Source of the DNA: Lolium rigidum
Taxonomy: Eukaryota > Streptophyta > Magnoliopsida > Poales > Poaceae
DNA: 64,000 nucleotides
NCBI RefSeq assembly: GCF_022539505.1
Contig: NC_061509.1
Location: 206,732,254-206,796,253, forward strand
Reading direction: 5' to 3'
The notes below the pieces were generated by a model. That model was not told where the DNA came from. It ran no database searches and worked only from the letters and a program-made list of their open reading frames with translations. Every line of letters starts with the position of its first letter. The first letter of the stretch is position 1. Both the position numbers and the translations under genes were made by a program. Below are positions 56,095 through 64,000 of the stretch, in pieces.

Positions 56095-57261
56095 TGTTGC
56101 CTACCAAAACCCACCGGCGAGCAGCGACGGGCAACACGTAGAGCCGGGAGGCTCCCAGGACTGCTGGTGGATCCTAGTCCCTCGGGCAACGGCCCGCAAT
56201 GCTCCTGCACGCGTCCTGGCGGTTGCGAGGGCGTGCCACCTGACCTATACCTGGTCAGGAAGGTGATGGATTGCTTCGACTAGTTTCTTGCATGGTAAAC
56301 ACGTAAACATTAAATACGAGCCCCGATCAGCTCTTAGATTGTTCTGTGGATCGGCTCAAGGAGCCGATTGCCCCATGGTCCACGTTGGGTTTACGATGAC
56401 ATGGGGATCCTGCCTTATCAATATCAAGCTAAACCAATCTACGACAGTCTATGATTTTCACCGCATAACCGGAACATCCTACACGTAATTGAGCCTAGCA
56501 GATACGTAGGATGATGGAAAACCAGCCCTAAAGAGGCCTAAAAACCAACATGAAGTTGATCCCCGGAACAATCCCTCTAGGGCTTAATAAACCACACCTT
56601 ACGCACTACCGGATCGTTCAACCCGTTTGCAAGGCCTAACCATGCAGATATCAAACTAATCCTTGTAGAACAAGGAACAACTATAACAGATCGGATCTAC
56701 TAAACAAAGATTAAGCAAGATGCTGCCCTTACACTCAAAATAGGTGTAAGGGCGGCTAGATATTGAGGGGGAGCGTAGCTAAGCAAGCATATCATAAAAG
56801 CATCGACGTAAGCCCCAAAACATCTACGATAAGGGTGTTGCTCGCCATCAAAAAGGCTTCAACACGAGCAACACCAACAACGAATAAACTAATACCGCCT
56901 AGATCGCAAGATGTGATCTAGGCGGCATGTTGCTTACCCGGGAGAAACCCTCGAAACAAGGGGTGGCGATGCGCCTAGATTGGTTTGTTGTGAACGTGAT
57001 CATCCTGCTTTCTCAATAACCCTAGGTACATATTTATAGTCCGTGGACTTTCTATCTTGGGAACAAACCCATCTGTGTACGACTAAAGTCTATCTCTTAA
57101 TTCTAAACATAACACGTAATCTACCATAAAATACAGATACACGGGCAATCTAGCCCAAATTCTCGCACAAGGCCGATTCAGAGACACTTCATATGCATGT
57201 CCTCTAAGCCCTTCTTCGATCACGGCCCATCTCCGGACTTGGTTAAAATCTGGTGATAACA
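56095..57261 (-). repeat. 5' LTR of the long Gypsy element
   Basis: The LTR is 1167 bp, TGTTATCACC at its minus-strand start and GGTAGGCAACA at its end. A TATA box (CTATAAATA, minus) lies near 57022-57032. Three leader hairpins follow downstream, one at 56895-56925 with a single G-T pair. It aligns without gaps to 32354-33520. Confidence 0.92.
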
Positions 57262-57329
57262 ATTTTACAGAGGTAAAAAAAAAGCGATCCACGGGAGGGT
57301 GGAGTTGCATGGAGAAGAAAAAGCTTATT

Positions 57330-57602
57330 TCTATGGCGCATGATCAGGTGCACCACAGAAAGGCCACATTCTGTGGCGCATGTGTTTGTGGTGCGCCACA
57401 TAATATCTTATTTATGTGACGCACTGGTGCTTGTGCGCCACTGAATGCCCTAATTCTGTGGCGCACGGGGTCCTGTGCGTCATAGAAATAGCGAAACTTA
57501 GGGCTGGCTGGATGTGGGCCCCATCATATTTCTGTGGCGCATGCGTGCCAGGTGCGCCACAGAAATTGTTTCTGTGGCGCACGAATAGCTGGTGCGCCAC
57601 AG
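57330..57602. repeat. CACTA right subterminal palindromic repeats
   Basis: About six units of TGTGGCGCA..TGCGCCACA, some mismatched. The last two (57530-57602) are near perfect hairpins reading TTTCTGTGGCGCA and TGCGCCACAGAAA. They match the left arm repeats and lie just inside the terminal inverted repeat. Confidence 0.85.
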
Positions 57603-57642
57603 AAATAGAATCCCATCTATAAGGATTTTCCTACTAGTGTAC

Positions 57643-59480
57643 ACATAGCTAGGGTACACACAATGATCAAGTACATAATGTTTGAAGAGCTATATTCGGA
57701 AGTAAACAAATATGTGAACAAGCATTACCTAAGGTACAAGTAGGCAAGTGCTGGTGAACCCTAGATTTTATGCTGCCTACTCGTCAACATATTCAGCCAC
57801 ATCCACGGAGCGGTTCCACCACCATCAGCAAAAAAATGTCCTCGAGATCACATACCATACTCTTTTAGTTATTATTAGAGAATTGTGTTACAAAATCGCA
57901 AATAATGTTTCTCCCAAATGGAACTAATATTTCACAGTTAGAATGTGTTTAGACATAAGGTTTACGATACCAAATTTCATGACTTTAAGGTTTATGACAT
58001 CCGAGGGCACGGCATATGAAAGTTCACAAAATAGCCTTAAATTTTATAACTTCAGATTTTAGGACATCAAAGTTCAATACATGACTCTACTGATTCCAAC
58101 GGGGATACTTTCCCTTCCTCTTCAGCCTCCTCCCTTCCACGAAGATCCCTCTCTCTCTCTCTCCTTCTCTTGTTCCGCATCACAAAGATTCTTCTTTTGT
58201 TGGTCCTTCTTCTCTTTCTTGAAACGTTGTTTCTCACACAAAATCTTCATCTTTTTCTCCCGCTCTCATCACGAATCATCCCAAACGTATAGTTCCACTT
58301 CCTTTGCTCCTTGTATGCGACCTCACTCTTGTGGTGGCTATCTTGCTCAAAGTCTCTTCACGCCATGAATGAACAAATAGATGGGGAGACTATAAACACA
58401 CTTAATATTATTAATGGAATGCACTAAAAATATATTCATTGTGGAAAATGCATAATTAGGACACATCCAAGTGAAGGCACATATCGATGGGTAGTCGAAG
58501 GGAATTTTGGTCTTGGCACTGTCATATGCATAATTAGGACACATCCAAAACCTCCTTCCATGTTTTTCATCCCAATCATCACATCACTTCGGGTCACGAA
58601 GGTCACTGCACCAACAACGAGCTTGTTCTATCCTTTCTGGAAAATTTTCAAGCCAACGCTCTATGGTGTACTTCCACTTCATCGGTTTGTCCTTCGGATT
58701 GGACGGCACCACCATACCTACAACACTTCTCAAGACAAAATATATTGTGAAAAAAATCTCTTACACCTGCACATGCAAAGATTTTAACCAAATACCAGCC
58801 ACATAATATGCATCCAAACTAGGATGCAACATAACAAGACTAAGGGATGAACTAGGGTTCCACCTATTGCAATTGTCCCCACAAATTCTGAAACAAGGGG
58901 TGAACTCTATACTAGCAATGTAAGATATTTTTCGGTTCAAATTGATTGGATCGGAGGAGAACACTTACCGGAAAGGATGGACAACGAAATCCACATAAAA
59001 TTCCTTCGTATCAGAGCAATCTTGGAGAAAGATTTGAGAGGGGTTGAGGTGGGAGAGACTGGGGTTGAACATACCGGTAGGGGAAGAAAGAAAATGAGCT
59101 AGGTGGGTGGCTAGAGCGGGCAGGCGCGAGCTAACCGAGTCGGTAGGGTAGCGCTGAGCTACGCGACGCTCTTCTACATAGGGTAGCGCCACTCAGCGGG
59201 GTAATACCCAACTAAACCGAGGGACCCATGCAGCCATGCTAGCGGCAAGGTAGCACCAGCTACAAAGAAGAGGGTAACCCCGGAGACAAGGGGCTACCAA
59301 AAGGGTTAAAAACAATTAAAAATAATTTTAAAATCGAGGTTTCCCCGTGATCGACCCGAAGGTCCGCACTCTTCGTTTAGCCTTTTCCTTTAGCACCAAA
59401 CCACCAGCCAGTCACGTTCTCCTCAATAATTCAACAGCAGAATCCCCACATCTCTTGACACGTACGTCTGGGCGAAGTTC
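57643..59480. other. Flank of the CACTA insertion, probably the far part of the older PMD-type element
   Basis: No intact ORF is seen. A (CT)n microsatellite lies at 58148-58163. Words GGGTAGCGCC near 59150-59195 and AAGGTAGCACC near 59248 echo the tandem array at 29020-29370. That suggests both flanks belonged to one element before the CACTA landed. Its true ends were not found. Sequence from about 59340 to 59480 is the upstream region of the expansin gene. Confidence 0.4.
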
Positions 59481-59482
59481 AC

Positions 59483-59490
59483 TATAAATA
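59483..59490 (+). promoter_or_regulatory. TATA box of the beta-expansin gene
   Basis: TATAAATA sits 91 nt upstream of the last base before the ATG (59581). This gives a predicted transcription start near 59515 and a 5' leader of about 65 nt. Confidence 0.75.
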
Positions 59491-59580
59491 CCAGTCCCGT
59501 GGTCACTCTCCTGCAACTCACCGAGCATCACTTGAGCTACTCCAGTGTACCAGAGCTAGCTATAAGAGGTAACTGCAGCA

Positions 59581-60800
59581 ATGGCGAAATGTTGCACCTT
59601 AGCGCTACTGGGCGCACTGGTGGTGCTCTCACTTCTCGTGAGCCCCATTGCCTGCTCCCGCAAGCTCACCAAACCGAAGACGAGGTCGGCGGTCAGCCAC
59701 CACCCTGCTGTCAAGGCCCACAGCAGCTACAATGGCACTAGCCCGTCGGCCGCCTACGGCTCCGGCGGCTGGTTAGCCGGCGGCGCGACGTACTACGGCG
59801 CCCCAAACGGCGACGGAAGTGACGGTTAGTAGTTGCCTACTTCACTTGCGATGGTCGTTTAGACAAAGCTTACATTAATTAATTGGTCAAATGTGTCTGT
59901 GAACCATTCAGGTGGCGCGTGCGGCTACCAAAGCGCCGTCGGGAGCCGGCCGTTCTCGTCGATGATCTCCGCCGCTGGCCCGTCGCTGTACAAGGAAGGC
60001 AAGGGCTGCGGCGCATGCTATGAGGTACGTCACATCACTATAACTGCCACAATTTGTGTGGTCTTCGTACACTCTACACTGTCACTCCCTACACTGTTCA
60101 TGTAGGTTGTAGCTCCATTAATGGCGCAAAGAGGTCGGCTCTTCCTAACTAAATGCATTCATGTGGCACTCGTACGCAGGTTAAATGCGATAGCGCGAGC
60201 AACTCGGCGTGCTCCGGCCAGCCGGCGACCGTGGTCATCACCGACTCTTGCCCCGGCGGCGCCTGCCTCGTGGAGGCGGCCCACTTCGACATGAGCGGCA
60301 CCTCCATGGGCGCCATGGCGAAGCCTGGCATGGCCGACAAGCTCCGTGCCGGCGGTATCCTCAAGATCCAGTACAAGAGGTACCTCTACATGCTTCACTG
60401 TAGAATTACGTCCAGGTAGCACAAATTCAGAGTTAGTGTACTGAATCTTTGTGTTTCCGATAATGGTAGGGTGCCATGCAAGTACCCTGGAGTGAGCATC
60501 GCCTTCAGGGTGGACCAGGGCTCCAACCCGTTCTACCTGGAGGTCCTGATCGAGTTCGAGGACGACGATGGCGACCTCAGCGCCGTCGACCTCATGGAGG
60601 CCAACTGCGGCTCCTGGACGCCCATGGCGCAGAACTGGGGCGCGCTGTACCGCCTCAACTCCAACACCGGCAAGCCGCTGCGCGGGCCCTTCTCGCTCAG
60701 GCTCACCTCCGACTCCGGCAGGAAGCTCGTCGTCAACAACGTCATCCCGGCAAGCTGGGCGCCCGGAGCCACGTACCGCTCCCTGGTGAACTTCCCCTAA
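59581..60800 (+). CDS. EXPB: Beta-expansin, four exons
   Basis: Exons are 59581-59824, 59912-60024, 60180-60379 and 60470-60800; all introns are GT-AG, giving 295 residues. Beta-expansins are secreted, non-hydrolytic proteins that loosen grass cell walls by acting on matrix polysaccharides. Residues 1-26 form a signal peptide (hydrophobic [14 protein letters not shown]). N51 is in an NGT glycosylation site. The double-psi beta-barrel domain starts near TYYG (70-73) and includes GACGY (83-87), CGACYE, ITD (Asp141) and the HFD motif (154-156). A CBM63 domain follows from about residue 200. Cys spacing and length are normal for the family. It looks intact and not recently duplicated. Group-1 pollen allergens are beta-expansins too, but I cannot place this one in that clade. 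Confidence 0.95.
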
Positions 60801-61636
60801 GTTACAGCTTCGTCAGTCTTTTTTTCACTGCACCGTGCTTAAGTAGCAGTGCAGAGTGTGGTAATTAATTTATAACCGTGGGGAAATTTATACTGCGGGG
60901 ATTATCTATGCGTCCGGGAGCGGCGAGAGGCGGTGTCAGAAGAGGAGGAGTAGGCCGTAAGATCGTGCTAGCTCTTCCCTCCATGGTCTCTTTCGCACTC
61001 CCCTAGTGATGCGTTTCAGTGTTTCATTTCTCCTCTATTTTCTTATCGAGGAGAATTGCTTGTAGTGCTATTTTTTGTGCTTTACTGTTGAGGAGAAGCT
61101 TGTAAGTGCAACTATTGTTGCATGCCGATCAGCCCATGTATCAAGTTGTGTGTTTGTTTTTGCAACGCAACCCTTGAGAGAAATGAATTGTTACCATCAG
61201 ATGTATTGTCTACTGAAATCTGCAGCGTCAAGTTCAGTACACTTAGATCAAAGATATACAAAATCAGCTAAACGGTGCCCCAGATTACATGAAAATTGCA
61301 CCCGAATCACTCCGACCTATGGCCTCTGGGCAGGCGCAACGTTCTGCAGAAGCCAGCCAACATGTTCAGAACTCTTTCAGAAAGTAATGACACGCTATTC
61401 CTTATTCTTCATGGAACGTGCATGTTACCTGTGTTTTGGGTCACCATTGTTCTCCAAGACAATTAGAAGTGCTAGTAGCTTTGGTATCAGTTTTGCTCGC
61501 CTGTTCTGACTGACGATGACACATGCAGTTCTCCAAAAGAAGCACACGAAGGGGCAGAGGTACCGTTAAAGTCCTCTAGAGACTGATTACACTATTCAAT
61601 TATTAATACATGAACTGTTTTTCCAAGGTACTAATA
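60801..61636. other. Expansin 3' flank, no further gene
   Basis: The 3' UTR presumably lies in the first 100-300 bp; no canonical AATAAA is evident, though AATTTATAA occurs near 60867. The open frame at 61075-61509 (144 residues) has no recognised domain. Confidence 0.4.
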
Positions 61637-61780
61637 TACTTCCTCCGTTTTATGAAGCTTGTTAAAAGTGCCTAGATACATCCGAATTTAGATAAATCTT
61701 AAACAAATTTTATGGAGACAGTACTTATTAGAAGATATCCGAATTTAGATAAATCTTAAACAAATTTTATGGAGGCAGTA
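61637..61780. mobile_element. Stowaway-type MITE with internal duplication
   Basis: The left end TACTTCCTCCGTTTTATGAA pairs with the right end TTTTATGGAGGCAGTA. A 57-bp segment starting TCCGAATTTAGATAAATC at 61681 is repeated from 61738, so the right end occurs twice (near 61723 and 61780). Confidence 0.72.
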
Positions 61781-61794
61781 CTTATTAGAAGATA
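61681..61794. repeat. 57-bp tandem duplication
   Basis: Two copies, 61681-61737 and 61738-61794, differ only at one visible position (GGAGACAGTA against GGAGGCAGTA), so the duplication is recent. Confidence 0.85.
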
Positions 61795-62169
61795 CAGTAG
61801 TAGTCAGTTGCAGAGCACTGATTTACATGTCTACACTCTACACACGATGGCTTCACTTGCTACGCTATTCGAGGACTGGATAACCATTAAATTATATAGA
61901 TCGTCACATGTGCGATTGACGGTTCAAGACTATCAAGTGTGCATGCAACCATATGGGACGAGGATACGTCCGTTGATTTCAGTTTAGGAAGTACCCAACC
62001 TCGAAAAAAAGTTTAGGAAGTACCAAAGACACATACACATTTCCACACGAGTTCTATGTACAAAATAATATATGCAGCTATGTTCCTCCGTTCAACACAA
62101 GCGGCGAGATTGGAGACCGAATATCTCTCTCAGGCTCTCAGCATGCATACCGCTGCTGCTCCTGCTGAA
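61795..62169. other. No recognisable feature
   Basis: Unassigned sequence with a local TTTAGGAAGTACC repeat near 61983-62022. No coding or terminal repeat signal was seen. Confidence 0.4.
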
Positions 62170-63230
62170 TGTTTTTTTAAGGAACATAAGGTCTTATCTT
62201 AGCTTTAAATTAATAAAGTCACAACAACTGATATTACATGGATGCTAAGAACAGCTTACAATACAGTGAAAACAAGCAAACAACAGCAACAACATGGTCC
62301 TTAGCAATTTGCAACCCGGTGCCATTGGAACTCCGTATGAAACTGGCAGGTGTGGCTTGACATGGAAACACACCAGGCAGTCGCACGTAAGCCACATCCA
62401 GTTCATCGTCAAAGAAGGCCCCATGTCTCCTCGCTCTTGCTCGAAGGGCGCCGAACCACCAGCCGATGGAAACGCTTCCCTGGGTCTATATGCAAACGAA
62501 TGGCAAGGTACGAATGAGAAGTTCCAAGCAAGCAACGTCCATCCAAACACGCTGGAGATCAGGAACATCGAAGACGAAGCTGTTGGGAGGGCTGGAGAAG
62601 ACACGTCACACCTCCAAACACACATCAAATGCCCAAAACCGTGTCAAGCACCCCACGACTGCGCCTTCAACAAGGGGAGCGATGCCATGCGCCACTGCGG
62701 TCCAATCCAAGATTTGGTTTTAACCTGGAGTCTTATGAGGAGGGGGAATGGCAGTACCTCGACGACGCCCACAATAAGGAAGGTGGCGCCCATGGACGTC
62801 GTCCCCGTCATGACCGGCACCACCGCATAAGGGATTTCTCCCGGTCGTGGAGTCCCGCCAATGTCTGGGCCGATTCAAAACCAACAAGATTGGGCGCATC
62901 ACAGGAGAGGGGGGTTGGCGGCTTCCGATATGGCATCGGCGACCACCGAGGGGGTCCCCAAGCCAAGGTCACCAGCCACCGACTCCGTGCCATCCACACG
63001 GCCGAAGCCGGCCCACACCTGCCAGCACCGCTCACCGCCAAGCCGGTGCCATCCCACCACCAAACCAGGGCCAGCGCCCCTGAGATCCCGAGCTCCCACC
63101 GAGGCCACCACCGGAAGAGACCGCCCTTACCTAAGGCCGAGCCAGAGGCCAAGCCGTCGGAGCCCACATCGGCCATAGCGAGTCCAGCGTGGCGTTCCTC
63201 CACCTAGCCACCGTGCGGGAGCCAAGAGCC
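62170..63230 (-). mobile_element. LINE-like 3' region (minus), non-coding
   Basis: The left end has a T-run at 62171-62177 (A-tail on minus) followed by sequence in the style of the other LINE 3' UTRs. GCGCCTTCAACAAGGGG near 62662 recalls the CCTTCAACAAGG word at 12755 and 22448. GC-rich overlapping frames on both strands carry no domain. The assignment rests on these shared words and is tentative. Confidence 0.4.
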
Positions 63231-64000
63231 CAGATCATCCTGCTGAAGGTCGATCGAGTGATGTGAAAGGACGCTTCCTGATAGCGATTTCTCCATGTGC
63301 CACGTTCACAACTACTGTATATTACCCATTCCAGAATTACAGTACTCGGCACTCATCAACGCACATGTTCAGCGAGACCAGGGAAAAAGCTTATGGCCAG
63401 CAGCGTTCACTTGGACACTTGGGACGACGAACGGCGGCCGGCAGCCACCAACCGGTCGAGCAGCAGCAACGGTGAGTCGGCCGTTCTCGGCCCGGCATCC
63501 CCACTCCCGGTCTCACTGTCACGTGGAGATATTCTGGCGCCCAAGGCAGGACGCACATGGTGGTCACGCAAACCCTTAACATGTTAATTGGCCGCATGCC
63601 CGCATCTAATCTATATCCATCTACCCAGCCTCCCATCGAGTTCTCAATTTAGGTTGTTTTTCAATATCTTCTTTAGAACGGTAAAAAAAAATCCCGCCCT
63701 ATCCTCATTTTGGTGATGTGTCGAGCACTGATGGAGGAAGCATGGAGTTGTTTGTATAGTGGATCACTTCGGATCCGATCCGTTTGTGTGTCCATTGGTA
63801 TGGTTTCGTTCAGCTCTCTTCAGATCTGAGGTTGTCATCATTGACGATAGTTACTACTCTTGTGCGTTGATCATTTGAGAACTTAGCATGCTAACTTTTA
63901 TTTGTTTACTACAACAAACTCTAATACGACAAGGTTTGCCCAGCCCGATGATGGAGGGGTGAGAATGGTGGCGCATCTTTAGTTCGCGCTAGTGTGTGTG
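63231..64000. other. No recognisable feature
   Basis: Short overlapping frames only. I see no domain, terminal repeat or RNA gene up to the window end. Confidence 0.4.

Larger units (their letters stand above)
32354..57261 (-). mobile_element. Tat-lineage Ty3/Gypsy retrotransposon, about 10.2 kb, with two nested relatives
   Basis: Two 1167-bp LTRs with TG..CA ends bound the element. ATTTT is duplicated at 32349-32353 and 57262-57266, inside the CACTA element. On the minus strand the order is LTR, PBS, gag, protease, RT, RNase H, a second RNase H-like domain, integrase, then an oppositely oriented ORF, PPT and LTR. Order RT-RH-INT places it in Ty3/Gypsy. The extra RNase H-like domain and lack of a chromodomain point to the Tat lineage. 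LTRs differ at about 20 sites by eye, so insertion is fairly recent. Several frameshifts and a stop disable it. The interval includes 43136-50738 and 33606-40660, which inserted later. Confidence 0.93.
31245..57639. mobile_element. CACTA (En/Spm-type) element with nested retrotransposons
   Basis: The left terminus CACTAGTAGGAAA is matched by TTTCCTACTAGTG at the right. TAC is duplicated at 31242-31244 and 57640-57642, the 3-bp duplication of CACTA elements. Both subterminal zones carry TGTGGCGCA/TGCGCCACA repeats. Removing the Gypsy nest (32354-57266) leaves only about 1.48 kb with no transposase, so it is a non-autonomous CACTA. It interrupts the PMD-like region. The interval includes later insertions and is not the element's own length. 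Confidence 0.93.

Noticed and set aside
60476..60868. Alternative 130-residue ORF over expansin exon 4
   Set aside because: It is an out-of-frame shadow of the GC-rich exon; the spliced frame with PCKYPG and a normal stop is the gene.

Overview
The window is nuclear DNA of a grass, most likely a Pooideae cool-season grass (Triticeae or Poeae). The evidence is BARE/Angela-type Copia LTRs, Sabrina-like Athila LTRs with a tRNA-Asp primer site, a CACTA element with TGTGGCGCA subterminal repeats, Stowaway and Harbinger MITEs, grass L1-type LINEs, and a four-exon beta-expansin gene. I cannot fix the genus. Almost everything except the expansin gene is transposon-derived.

Layout. 1-3125 is a decayed L1-type LINE (+). 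3126-5549 is the 5' end of an Athila-lineage element (-). 6093-10060 holds a decayed Copia LTR fragment and a LINE (-) split by a BARE/Angela-like LTR. 10545-13110 is LINE-derived sequence split by an Athila-type LTR. 14956-18240 holds several MITEs and LINE 3' sequence. 21423-25270 holds a MITE and LINE remains (-). 25504-27782 is a non-autonomous Helitron carrying a poly(A)-tailed retrocopy with a 17-bp target duplication. 29020-31200 holds a roughly 110-bp tandem array and a broken plant-mobile-domain (PMD) gene (-).

The centre is a four-level nest, proven by target-site duplications. A CACTA element (31245-57639, TAC) interrupts the PMD region. A Tat-lineage Ty3/Gypsy element (32354-57261, ATTTT; about 10.2 kb once nested DNA is subtracted) sits inside it. 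Two shorter relatives sit inside that: one in its pol gene (43136-50738, GTACC) and one near its 3' LTR (33606-40660, CCATC). The two short copies lack RT, RNase H and integrase. They share a common spacer where pol should be, so they look like one non-autonomous family rather than two independent deletions.

The most interesting signal is in these three relatives. Each carries, on the strand opposite gag-pol, a small Ser-rich, very acidic ORF with a PPAKR-type basic patch. Each ORF has the same TATA-like promoter about 75 nt upstream of an ATG in good context. The LTR leader also folds into three strong hairpins with compensatory base changes between the long element and its relatives. Arrays of short GCCGATG...CATCGGC palindromes lie beside the antisense ORF.

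The only intact host gene I can support is the beta-expansin at 59581-60800 (+), encoding a predicted 295-residue secreted wall-loosening protein with a TATA box at 59483. The rest, to 64000, is MITE and LINE-like or unassigned sequence.
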